A stretch of DNA of 64,000 bases from Streptococcus sanguinis SK49 (GTDB lineage: Bacteria; Bacillota; Bacilli; Lactobacillales; Streptococcaceae). The DNA lies in NCBI RefSeq assembly GCF_000212815.1, contig NZ_GL890985.1, positions 1-64,000 on the forward strand. The letters are read 5' to 3'. The position numbers and the translations under genes were made by a program. The notes beneath the pieces were generated by a model that was given only the letters and a program-made list of their open reading frames with translations, ran no database searches and was not told the origin of the DNA. This document shows positions 19,369-27,830 of this stretch, in pieces (position 1 is the first letter of the stretch; every line of letters starts with the position of its first letter).

Positions 19369-20031
19369 TTAAAGACTCACTTTCAATTTTTTTATAATTT
19401 GCTCTTTCAGTTGATCACTGTCAATTGACCGTCGGATTTGCCTATAGAAATCATATTCATAAAGATGGTTATCGTTTTTTAAATAGATGATATCCTGCGT
19501 ATCTTTTGACAATTCGTTAACTCGAATTCGAATAGCTTCATCATTTCCGTGATGAAGCACCAAGCTCATGAAAGCTTCTTCTTCCCATTGAGAGTGGATA
19601 TAATCTTTCACGGTGTCATCAATATTTTGTAAAACGTTATGACTTTCCATCAAAAATGCTAGAAAAACTGCACATCCCGCACGATCAATTTGAAATTGAT
19701 TTTCACCAACTTCTATAATGATAACTGCCATTCTCTTGAACTGATCAACCCCTGGAGCATAGAAAAACCGTTGATCAACTTGACAGTGATAAGATGCTTT
19801 ATGATACTCTTTCAAATAAGCTCCATACATCGCGCATTCCTCTGTTGGCTGATTGTCAACTATAAGCCCAAGCTCCTTTAAATCTTCAAAGCCCTTCTCC
19901 AAAACCCATAAAAGATTTTCTTTTCGGGTTCCTGTCCATTCAGCTGGAGCCGGAAGCGGAAGAAATATTAAATCATCCGAATAATCATTAAATAAATGTA
20001 ACGTATATAAAGCTTCTAACGTAAATATCAT
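19369..20031 (-). CDS. Putative T7SS effector chaperone (EsaE position)
   Basis: A 220-aa soluble protein (begins MIFTLEALYTLHLFNDYSDD), mixed alpha/beta, with no membrane segment. Its size and place between the EsxB-like and EsxD-like genes match EsaE (about 200 aa), the cytosolic chaperone that delivers EsaD to EssC. Its overall layout also recalls EspG-type ESX chaperones. No sequence motif proves this. It overlaps the upstream 110-aa gene by 4 nt (20028-20031), so stoichiometric synthesis with the small partners is likely. Confidence 0.6.
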   Translation of the reverse strand: MIFTLEALYTLHLFNDYSDDLIFLPLPAPAEWTGTRKENLLWVLEKGFEDLKELGLIVDNQPTEECAMYGAYLKEYHKASYHCQVDQRFFYAPGVDQFKRMAVIIIEVGENQFQIDRAGCAVFLAFLMESHNVLQNIDDTVKDYIHSQWEEEAFMSLVLHHGNDEAIRIRVNELSKDTQDIIYLKNDNHLYEYDFYRQIRRSIDSDQLKEQIIKKLKVSL

Positions 20032-20360
20032 GCGTTATCAATCTCCTTTATTACATGAGAACTAGATATAGAACCAAGCAATTTTTTAAGACCTGATACA
20101 GCTGTTTGAAGTTCTTTTATACTCTTTCCATAATCAGTCCTATATAATTTAACAAACCTTTTCAAGTCCAAGTATTGATTTTTACTTTCACCTTTCCATT
20201 CTGTCTCATTTGCTTCAAGGCCAGATATTTCGGCATCAATATCTGAAAGAAGACTTTTGATTTCATTTAATTCACTTATTACAGTTTCTATCTGACTATC
20301 ATCATATGTAACCACATTACTAGTATAGCTGTTATCAATAGCATTTATATTTGTATCCAT
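20028..20360 (-). CDS. WXG100-like small helical protein (EsxB/YwqI position)
   Basis: A 110-aa helical protein with the pattern of a WXG100/ESAT-6-like hairpin: two long helices separated by NETEWKGESKNQYLDL, where W-K-G is the WXG motif near residues 53-55. It carries a longer N-terminal tail than EsxA. Such proteins are T7SS substrates or targeting partners for larger toxins. It corresponds in position to EsxB in S. aureus and to YwqI in Bacillus subtilis toxin operons. Confidence 0.75.
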   Translation of the reverse strand: MDTNINAIDNSYTSNVVTYDDSQIETVISELNEIKSLLSDIDAEISGLEANETEWKGESKNQYLDLKRFVKLYRTDYGKSIKELQTAVSGLKKLLGSISSSHVIKEIDNA

Positions 20361-20372
20361 AAGCTTCTCCTC

Positions 20373-20762
20373 TTACCACCAAAGTTGTTCCCAAATTGGT
20401 TTTCCTTTATTATAAGCAGCCCTGTTACGGCTGATAGATTTTTCTAAATCTGCGATTTTCTCTCCTAATGTCACATATAAGTCTTTGAAAGATGAGTTGG
20501 CATCTTTCACAAAATCAAGATACTCTTTTACAGTTTTTTTATCCGACTCCAATTTAGACTTTAGATTAGATAGATAATGATATCCTTCATTCCCATCAAT
20601 CTTAGAAATAGCTTTTTCAGATAATTCTATATAATACTGATAGACACTAAGATCAATATCCGTATCTAATCCATGATTTTGAATCGAATTTCGTACTCTC
20701 TTATACTTATCTCGCTTAGCTTTATCACTATCGATTTGAGCTATCAAACTAGCATCACTCAT
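20373..20762 (-). CDS. Coiled-coil small T7SS protein (EsxC/YwqH position)
   Basis: A 129-aa almost entirely helical, charged protein (begins MSDASLIAQIDSDKAKRDKY) with heptad-like Leu/Ile spacing and a C-terminal NKGKPIWEQLWW. It resembles the YwqH (DUF5082)-type proteins that precede toxin genes in T7SSb loci, and it has the length and place of S. aureus EsxC (130 aa). It lies 12 bp upstream of the WXG100-like gene. A role as T7SS substrate or effector-targeting partner is inferred from position. Confidence 0.65.
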   Translation of the reverse strand: MSDASLIAQIDSDKAKRDKYKRVRNSIQNHGLDTDIDLSVYQYYIELSEKAISKIDGNEGYHYLSNLKSKLESDKKTVKEYLDFVKDANSSFKDLYVTLGEKIADLEKSISRNRAAYNKGKPIWEQLWW

Positions 20763-20778
20763 TTATTTCTGCCTCCTT

Positions 20779-21420
20779 CTAGTTTCCGGATTGTTCACCT
20801 GATTGTTTTTCTTTCAAGTCTTGCACGGATTTATCTATAACCTTTTTCACGACTTCATCATCTGTACCATATATGTGAGGATATGAACTACCAGTATCAC
20901 TGTTAGATTGGTTCGTCTGATCTTCTTCTGTTCCAGTTGATGATTGCTCTGTTGAAGAAGAGTCCGAACTAGAAGATTCAGAGGAAGTAGTTGAGGTAGT
21001 TGGCGTTGATGAGTCAAAATTTATTTTAGGCCTATCATTGAATTCTCTCACGTTAATATCTTGTTGCTGAACTGGCCTATAAAACATAGCAAAGGTCAAA
21101 AGCAAAATGAACGTTGCACCAATGCCAGCCAGTGTTCTTTGGGTTGCTTCCTTACTAGGAAGCTTCACTCCTTTTGGACTCAGTTCTTTCCAATCTGGAT
21201 GCTCCTCTTCAATAGATTTTTTTTGTTTCAAAAAAGGAACAATAAGAAATTGATTTATAGATCCTAAAGTCACTATTGAGGCTGAGAAGAACGGTATGTA
21301 TCTGGAAGAACTGAATAGAAGCATACAATAAAGAATAGAAAATAGAATAAAAAGACAAAATATCAAAAAAAGTCTGATTCTATACTCTTTTTTTATTTGC
21401 AAATACTGTTCCTTAGACAT
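20779..21420 (-). CDS. T7SS-locus membrane protein with Ser/Thr-rich extracytoplasmic tail
   Basis: A 213-aa protein starting MSKEQYLQIKKEYR, with three hydrophobic stretches: a helical pair near residues 17-65 and a third near residues 95-115. A low-complexity Ser/Thr/Glu-rich region (TPTTSTTSSESSSSDSSST) follows, then a helical C-terminus. I prefer the ATG at 21420, where GAGGAAG is well spaced; an upstream GTG lies too close to that site. It lies directly after essC where S. aureus has no such gene. Possible roles are membrane immunity or a machinery accessory; neither is shown. Confidence 0.6.
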   Translation of the reverse strand: MSKEQYLQIKKEYRIRLFLIFCLFILFSILYCMLLFSSSRYIPFFSASIVTLGSINQFLIVPFLKQKKSIEEEHPDWKELSPKGVKLPSKEATQRTLAGIGATFILLLTFAMFYRPVQQQDINVREFNDRPKINFDSSTPTTSTTSSESSSSDSSSTEQSSTGTEEDQTNQSNSDTGSSYPHIYGTDDEVVKKVIDKSVQDLKEKQSGEQSGN

Positions 21421-21445
21421 CTTAATCACTTCCTCGTTTCTTTAG

Positions 21446-24400
21446 TTATTTTGTAATCTTTAGTTTTACTTGCACGTTCTGATAGTGGAAGTAAATTTGA
21501 TCATCTAACAGTGGCTCCTCTCGTCCCATAGATGAGCGAGTAAAGATACTTTGATCACTCATTTTCATAGCTATGAGAGCTGTGTCTAAATGAGCTTTCA
21601 TGTATTTAGTTATGTCTGTATAACTGGCAAGATATGTTTTGTGGGTAACAAAGATGAAATGAAGTCCTACTCTCTGTCCTTCCTCTATTAGGAGAGCAAG
21701 CTCATTAGGTTCAATGTTACTTTGCGAAACAAACTGTGAGACATCCGTTATAACAACAAAATGTTCAAAAGTACTACGTTGTTTTCTAGCCATAAGAACC
21801 CTTTCCTTCAAGAACTCAAGTGTCGAACGGCAATCCATATCATAGCCTATATAATTACCTACATTATCTGAAAACTGACTGTGTTCCGCAATTGAATCAA
21901 AAATGGTAATCATCTCTTTGTTAAACATATGAAGCAATATTCTTATCATATGGTTTGTTACAGCAGTCATAGCAGTATCTTTATCAGATAACACGAGCAG
22001 ATGTTTAAATTTACTAAACGGCAGACTAACCGTCTGAACTTCTTCAAATTCCACACCAATTGGTAGTTCGTGATTCTCAATGGCTTCCTTAGTGGTCGGT
22101 AGATTCATAAATTCATCAATCGTCAACTCCTCTGGTACCATCGGAATGGCACTTGGTCGCTGTCCGGTCCAAGCTTCTTGGAGAGAAGCGACTTCTTGAC
22201 GCAGGTTGTTGAGGACCTGCGCATCATTGGCACCCGCTACCGGCAAAGCCAGCTGGATAACATCGACTTCGTCACGCTTCATGAGCGCCCGACCCTTGAT
22301 GTCTTCCATCGTTTTCGCCAGTGGGGTAGAGTCCACGATAGAGCGGACTTCTCCGAAATCATTCTGTGGCAGACTCAGCTGGTGCTTGAAGTTGGCATAG
22401 AACTGCGCCCGAAGGTTGGACTGACGGCCCGCTGTTACCAAGAGGTGAACACCAATGCTGAGACCTTCACGAGAAATCCGCACTAAAAGCTTGAAGAGCT
22501 CCGCTTCATAAGCTTCTTCCCTCATGGACTCATAGCTGTCCAACAGGATGACGATAGCCGGTTCTTCCTGACCGCTAGCCTGACGGTAGAGCTCTAGTGT
22601 ACCAACACCGTAGTCGGACAAAAGCTTCTTACGCCGGTTGAGCTCCCGCTCCATGATACGAACAAACTTGGCAATCTTCTCCGTCTGATCCAAAAGCAGG
22701 GTATCGGCTACCTGTGGTAATTGCCCCAGTGGTGCCAGACCATTGGTTCCGAAGTCCATTAGATAGAGCGTGACATCTTTGGGACTGAACTTGCGAGCCA
22801 AGTCCATGGCCGCACTCTGCAGGAAGGTTGTCTTCCCCGTACCAGGACTTCCGTAGAGCAGGATATGCCCATCCTTGGACAGGTTGACAAAGACAGGCTC
22901 TTGCTTCTGTGCCTGCGGAATATCCGCCATTCCCAGAAGGACGGAGACAGGCTTCTTCTGCTCCCAGGCTTCCTGCGGCTGGATCGGTTCCAGTTCCTGT
23001 AGGGTCATCCGCTCTTTAAGCGGTGGCAGCCATGGCTGTGGTACCGGTGGGATCTGCTGGCTCTCTGTCAGCAGTTGGATCTGACTGACAATAGCCTCCA
23101 GCTCTGTCGGTACTTCCTTGATATCCTCGGCTAGGTCAAGACCTGACAGGTCTTGATTGAGCACTTCGTATTGGCCTAGGTCGTTAATCAGGTAGATGGT
23201 ATGGTCTTCGATACCCAGCTCATCCTTATCCGGCTGGTAGTCTGCCCCTGACCAGGCTGACTGGAAGAGTTCATAGACTTCATTATTCCCGACCTGCAGA
23301 TAGGCCCGTCCAGTCTGGGTGATCTCCGCCGCATCAGGCGTCTTAAGCATTTCCATCGAGTCCGTCCGGTCTGCTACCTTGAGCGCCAGCTTAAAGCGGG
23401 AGTTGGACCAGATCTGGTCATCCACCACCCCAGAGGGCTTCTGAGTGGCCAGGATCAAGTGGACCCCGAGAGAACGTCCGACCCGAGCGATGGATACCAG
23501 CTCCTTGATAAAGTCAGGCTGGTTGACCTTGAGCTCTGCGAACTCATCCGAGATGAGGAAGAGATGGGGCAGAGGTTCGGTTGCTTCCCCGTTTTTAAAT
23601 TTCTTTTGATATTGGTTGATATGATTGACTTCAAACTCTCTGAAGAGCCGCTCCCGACGGTGAATCTCCGCATTGATGGAAGCCAGCGCCCGCATGGATT
23701 GGGCACCGTCCAAGTTGGTAATGGTTCCCAAGAGATGAGGCAGGTTTTTGAAGAGATTGGCCATTCCCCCACCCTTGTAGTCGATGAGCAGGAAGGCCAC
23801 ATCGTGCGGGTGGAAGTTGACGGCCAGACTCAAGATATAGGACTGGATAGTCTCCGACTTCCCAGATCCAGTTGTCCCGGCAATCAGCCCGTGCGGGCCG
23901 TGAGCTTTTTCATGCAGGTTGAGGTAGACCAGGTCTTCCTTACCCCGCAGGCCGATAGGCACTGCCAAGCTCTTATACGGCGCATTCTGTTGCCACTTTT
24001 GCAAGACTTGCAGGTCTGAGAAGGTCTCTGCCCCATACATCTCCATAAAAGTCACAGTATCAGGGATCGAGCTCTTGAGATTCTGTAAGTGATTGAGCGG
24101 CGCCAAGGTCCGAGCGATTCGCTCCTTGTCATAGCCTTCTGGGAAATGATCCAAGCGGAAGTCAATTTCTCTAAGGATTCCTTCTTCCATGACCAGCTGA
24201 CCAGTGTTGCGGTCCTTGATATTGACAACCGTCTTAATATTCTCAGACAGAGAGCTCATCACATCCTGCACGAAAATTAGTGAGCAGCCCAGGTCAGTCG
24301 GATCCTCAGTAAAGAACTCCATGATGATATGGTCGAGAATCAGCTTTTCATCCGTGACCAAGACCACATAGTGAGGACTGTAGAGCGTCGTCTCTTGCCG

Positions 24401-25861
24401 GGTTGCTTCTTCCTTCTGTGCCTTGCGCAGTTTCAGGATCTGATTGAGACTGTTTAGGACCTGATCGTGCGTCCGCTGGTTATAGACAAAGCCACGGACG
24501 TTCAGCTCTTGTAGAGTCGCATGCGGCAGCCAGCGCAGCCAATCCCACTGATCGCGCTCCTCCTCTGGCATGATGGTAATCACCTGCACATCGTGGTAGG
24601 AGTGAAAGACCGCTAACTGCATGACCAAGAGCTGGAGCTGTTCTAGGACCAGATTGCGCGGACCGATATAGCCGACCGGTCCATGGCTGAGATTAGCCAC
24701 GATAGGAAGGTCGGGGATTTTCTTATGCCGAGTGTAGAGAGCATAGCCCTCCTCTTCCAGCGCATCTTTCTTGCCGCTCCGCTCCTCTTGACCGTAGGTC
24801 AGCTTATAAGAGGTTGGCACCTGGCCAAGTCCCAAGCGATAGTAGAGAAAGTCAAAGTGCAGCGGTGTCTTCTCGTAGATGCGGTGGCTGTAGTCTGTCA
24901 CCAGACCCGTTAATTCGTTAATGTTTGGGAAATGGTAAAGCATGCCATCACGCTGCTCACGTTCCAGCTTATTCAGCTCAATAGCCTTATCTTTTAGATA
25001 GAGGTGATAAAGATCGATGCGCTCTTTCTTGTCTTCCTTGAACTTCTTGCGGTTTTTGAAGAAACCTCGAACCGAAAAGATAGCACTGGCGATTGACATA
25101 GTAACTGTAACGAGGATATAAATCCCCCGCGGCTGAACTAGTGTAATCAGTACCGTCACCCCAACCATGAGAAGTGGCGGCACAATCAGTCTCAAGAGCT
25201 CATCATTGGGCTTTTGAGGTTCCTTGCTTGGCGGAGCAATCTGAATCTTGTCCTCTGAGCTCCGATAGATAATCCGCGGTGAGCGGTGATAGTCTGGATA
25301 GTCTGGATAAAAACCATGACGAGAAGCCCCCCGCAAGGTCAGGTTAGGGCTGACCGTAGCTGGACCAGTCACCCAGATTTCTTCTGGATAGACCTTGAGG
25401 CAGATACCCTCCAAGCTTAGCTCGTCACCTGCTTCCAGCTGGATTTGGTCTCCCGTCCACTCAATGTGATTGAGGTAGACTTGACCTCGCATCTTGGTCA
25501 AAAGCCAAGAATCATTCGTTCGCTTCAAGAGCAACTCCAAAGGCGCTTCCAAGCTGATGTCAGCCCCCTTCTGGTCGCTGATGAGCAACTCTTTTCTGTC
25601 CAGCAGGTCATAAACGGATGGTTCTGAATCAGATTGATAAAAGGTGAGATTACCCAAGGCCAAGCCGTCAGTTACGACACCCGTATCTTCCCCCATCTGA
25701 TAAAAGACTTGCCCCTCAGCTAGCTGAAGCTGGATAGGAGTTTCCTGATGGGGCAGGTAAAGCTGAGCCTTCTCACTCGCTGCCAAGAGAACTTTCTTGT
25801 CCTCTGTCAGCTGTAGCTCATAGCGCAGATGGTCTGTATAGATGATGATTGTCTTGCTCAT
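21446..25861 (-). CDS. essC: Type VII secretion ATPase EssC
   Basis: A 1471-aa motor of the T7SSb system. N-terminal FHA-like domains (residues 1 to about 200) lead to two adjacent membrane helices (about 225-270), then tandem FtsK/SpoIIIE ATPase domains. The first has Walker A GTTGSGKSE (near residue 665), Walker B FLLIDYKGGG and a LFLISDEFAEL strand; the second has GSPGTGKTT (near residue 1005). The last ATPase-like domain (LLVLSDKDTAMTAV) lacks a proper P-loop, as in the family. The C-terminus normally determines which cargo set is recognised, consistent with the cargo module just downstream. It begins 2 bp after the essB stop. Confidence 0.97.
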   Translation of the reverse strand: MSKTIIIYTDHLRYELQLTEDKKVLLAASEKAQLYLPHQETPIQLQLAEGQVFYQMGEDTGVVTDGLALGNLTFYQSDSEPSVYDLLDRKELLISDQKGADISLEAPLELLLKRTNDSWLLTKMRGQVYLNHIEWTGDQIQLEAGDELSLEGICLKVYPEEIWVTGPATVSPNLTLRGASRHGFYPDYPDYHRSPRIIYRSSEDKIQIAPPSKEPQKPNDELLRLIVPPLLMVGVTVLITLVQPRGIYILVTVTMSIASAIFSVRGFFKNRKKFKEDKKERIDLYHLYLKDKAIELNKLEREQRDGMLYHFPNINELTGLVTDYSHRIYEKTPLHFDFLYYRLGLGQVPTSYKLTYGQEERSGKKDALEEEGYALYTRHKKIPDLPIVANLSHGPVGYIGPRNLVLEQLQLLVMQLAVFHSYHDVQVITIMPEEERDQWDWLRWLPHATLQELNVRGFVYNQRTHDQVLNSLNQILKLRKAQKEEATRQETTLYSPHYVVLVTDEKLILDHIIMEFFTEDPTDLGCSLIFVQDVMSSLSENIKTVVNIKDRNTGQLVMEEGILREIDFRLDHFPEGYDKERIARTLAPLNHLQNLKSSIPDTVTFMEMYGAETFSDLQVLQKWQQNAPYKSLAVPIGLRGKEDLVYLNLHEKAHGPHGLIAGTTGSGKSETIQSYILSLAVNFHPHDVAFLLIDYKGGGMANLFKNLPHLLGTITNLDGAQSMRALASINAEIHRRERLFREFEVNHINQYQKKFKNGEATEPLPHLFLISDEFAELKVNQPDFIKELVSIARVGRSLGVHLILATQKPSGVVDDQIWSNSRFKLALKVADRTDSMEMLKTPDAAEITQTGRAYLQVGNNEVYELFQSAWSGADYQPDKDELGIEDHTIYLINDLGQYEVLNQDLSGLDLAEDIKEVPTELEAIVSQIQLLTESQQIPPVPQPWLPPLKERMTLQELEPIQPQEAWEQKKPVSVLLGMADIPQAQKQEPVFVNLSKDGHILLYGSPGTGKTTFLQSAAMDLARKFSPKDVTLYLMDFGTNGLAPLGQLPQVADTLLLDQTEKIAKFVRIMERELNRRKKLLSDYGVGTLELYRQASGQEEPAIVILLDSYESMREEAYEAELFKLLVRISREGLSIGVHLLVTAGRQSNLRAQFYANFKHQLSLPQNDFGEVRSIVDSTPLAKTMEDIKGRALMKRDEVDVIQLALPVAGANDAQVLNNLRQEVASLQEAWTGQRPSAIPMVPEELTIDEFMNLPTTKEAIENHELPIGVEFEEVQTVSLPFSKFKHLLVLSDKDTAMTAVTNHMIRILLHMFNKEMITIFDSIAEHSQFSDNVGNYIGYDMDCRSTLEFLKERVLMARKQRSTFEHFVVITDVSQFVSQSNIEPNELALLIEEGQRVGLHFIFVTHKTYLASYTDITKYMKAHLDTALIAMKMSDQSIFTRSSMGREEPLLDDQIYFHYQNVQVKLKITK

Positions 25862-25863
25862 AC

Positions 25864-27123
25864 TTACTCCTTCGCGCTACTGCTAGATGACGCTTCACTG
25901 CTGGAGGAAGAGCTTGTTCCTGATGAAGCACTTTCACTAGAAGCACCAGAGCTAGAATCGCCAGTCAGAAGCTCTTTACGGCTATCCCAGTATTTCTTAT
26001 ACTCGCTCTCCAAAGACTCAAGCTTACTCTCCCGATCCTTACCAGACAAGCTATCGTCCTCACGAACCTGTTTCATATGTTTTGTCAATGCATAAATGAT
26101 TAAATCTGAGTCATTAATCCGTTTGGCTGTGTCCAAAGCATCTTCAAAATCATTACGTCCAACTTGAATCCAGTAATTGAGATACAAATCATCTGATTTT
26201 AGTGTGACATTGTTCAGGATGACCTTACGCTGATCATCGGAAAATTCTAGTCCCTGAATATACGAGTAGGCTAGTTCATATTTCTGTGTATTCGGCAGAC
26301 TCTTAGGAGAGATGCCCTCCAGCTCATCGATGACCTTGCTGTAGTCCACTTTTATAAAGGCAGTGTCCGCCTGTAACAGCTTTTCCTTGAAAGGATTCTG
26401 TATGAAAATCAAATAAATCAAAGGAATGGTCAAAATCACAACAGCTGCTGTCAGCCAGATGGTCGCCAGTTTGAAAATCTTATGCTGGCGCTTGGAGACC
26501 AATGTCTGCTTCTCCGCTTCTTCTGCAGCCTTTTCCTGATAGGATTTCTCCAAAACAGCAACCGCATCTTCCAGGCTGTCAGCCTCACGCAGCTCCACTA
26601 GGAAATCCGGCAGAGTTTCTAGCTCTAACGAGCCCTTGTAAAGCTCCATAAAGTCCAGATCTGCAAAGAGCGTCACCGCAAAGCACTTAGCCTGACGCAA
26701 AAAGTCCTCCCGAGAGATAGCCTGAGGTGTCATGATACCTGGAACACCACGGTAAGCAATCTTCGCCTGCGCATCCTTGGTAATAAAGAGATTGCTAGGA
26801 TGCAGCAAAAAAGTCACCGGCAATTCCAATGCAGCTTCTAGGGCAAACACATTGAGAGCCAGACGAATCCGCTCAGAAATTGTACGCTTTTCAATCTCTT
26901 CTTTAGAAAGCCCTAAAGGCTCAATCTGATAGGTGAAGTAGACACTATCGTGGTCGGCCTTAGTCTCCTGCTCCAAGAAAAGCGGATGATGCAGGTCCAA
27001 AAGCAAGAGCTCCCGCAAATCCTGCGTTGCCACATCCGAGCGCTTCAGCGTTAGGCTCCAATTCTTGTCATTTTTTTCATAGATAAACTCTTGTTCAGCA
27101 AATACAAATTTTTCCTCAGTCAC
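25864..27123 (-). CDS. essB: Type VII secretion protein EssB
   Basis: A protein of about 419 residues: an N-terminal pseudokinase-like cytoplasmic domain (residues 1 to about 215), a single membrane helix (LATIWLTAAVVILTIPLIYLIFI), an extracytoplasmic helical domain, and a C-terminal low-complexity Ser/Ala-rich tail. EssB is a core membrane component of T7SSb and binds the rest of the channel. I place the start at the GTG at 27123, where GAGGAG lies 7 nt upstream; a TTG at 27138 overlapping esaB is less likely. Unusual start and Ser-rich tail aside, the length is normal for EssB. Confidence 0.92.
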   Translation of the reverse strand: MTEEKFVFAEQEFIYEKNDKNWSLTLKRSDVATQDLRELLLLDLHHPLFLEQETKADHDSVYFTYQIEPLGLSKEEIEKRTISERIRLALNVFALEAALELPVTFLLHPSNLFITKDAQAKIAYRGVPGIMTPQAISREDFLRQAKCFAVTLFADLDFMELYKGSLELETLPDFLVELREADSLEDAVAVLEKSYQEKAAEEAEKQTLVSKRQHKIFKLATIWLTAAVVILTIPLIYLIFIQNPFKEKLLQADTAFIKVDYSKVIDELEGISPKSLPNTQKYELAYSYIQGLEFSDDQRKVILNNVTLKSDDLYLNYWIQVGRNDFEDALDTAKRINDSDLIIYALTKHMKQVREDDSLSGKDRESKLESLESEYKKYWDSRKELLTGDSSSGASSESASSGTSSSSSSEASSSSSAKE

Positions 27124-27124
27124 C

Positions 27125-27364
27125 TTAAATCTCCTCAATCTCTACTAAATCTCCCGTTGTGACTGGATAATCAGCCAAAACCTTGCCCTCATCCAGTATC
27201 AACCCCTTGTTAATAATCCGCAGCTGATACTTATGGCGCTTTCCTTCGATATTGAAAATCTGATCAATCTCCCGAATGAAGCGCCGGACCTCAATCCGCT
27301 TAGGAATGCGAATATCCACGTCCTTATCCCGCAAACGGAGGGTGATATTGATATGTCCTTCCAT
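27125..27364 (-). CDS. esaB: Ubiquitin-like T7SS protein EsaB
   Basis: A 79-aa ubiquitin-like fold protein (EGHINITLRLRDKDVDIRIP...LDEGKVLADYPVTTGDLVEI), matching the EsaB/YukD family, a small cytosolic component required for T7SSb activity. It starts 1 bp after essA and is followed within 1 bp by essB, so it is translationally coupled on both sides. Confidence 0.95.
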   Translation of the reverse strand: MEGHINITLRLRDKDVDIRIPKRIEVRRFIREIDQIFNIEGKRHKYQLRIINKGLILDEGKVLADYPVTTGDLVEIEEI

Positions 27365-27365
27365 G

Positions 27366-27824
27366 TTATACTTCTCCCTTACTGATACGATAGCTGATAA
27401 AGACAGTCATACTGACCAAGAGTATGGCTGCTACAAAGTAGACTACTCCTGGCAGAAAATCATCCCAGCTGCTTTCTTCATCGCTTTTCAAACTCGTCTG
27501 CAGCTTGGACAATTTTTCCGTTCCCGGCTGAAAAAGCTCCTTGGAATGGTAAATATCCGTCGGCCCCTGTATAGCAGAAAACAGTTGTCCCGCTTCTGTG
27601 GCCAACTGTTTATTTTGATACTGCTTCATTTCCTGAATTTTTTCTTGATTCTCAGCAACGAAAAGAGACTTGGTGCCTTCCGATTGTGCTCCAAAGTTCA
27701 GTTCTTGCTCTTTTTCAATCCGCGAATTATCTATCTGCAGACGATTATCCTTTAGCTCATCTGCGGCGACAGCCGTCACCGCAAACGAACTTAGGAATAA
27801 GAATAAAAACAGAATTTTTTTCAT
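27366..27824 (-). CDS. essA: Type VII secretion protein EssA
   Basis: A 152-aa protein with an N-terminal signal/anchor helix (ILFLFLFLSSFAVTAVAA), a charged central region, and a C-terminal membrane helix (VVYFVAAILLVSMTVFISY) ending in a short basic tail. This topology and the place between esaA and esaB are characteristic of EssA, a membrane component of T7SSb. The intergenic gap to esaA is 6 bp. Confidence 0.92.
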   Translation of the reverse strand: MKKILFLFLFLSSFAVTAVAADELKDNRLQIDNSRIEKEQELNFGAQSEGTKSLFVAENQEKIQEMKQYQNKQLATEAGQLFSAIQGPTDIYHSKELFQPGTEKLSKLQTSLKSDEESSWDDFLPGVVYFVAAILLVSMTVFISYRISKGEV

Positions 27825-27830
27825 ACTCTT

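Noticed and set aside
22178-24019. Several long plus-strand frames across essC
   Set aside because: They are antisense shadows of the FtsK-type ATPase domains and encode nothing recognisable.
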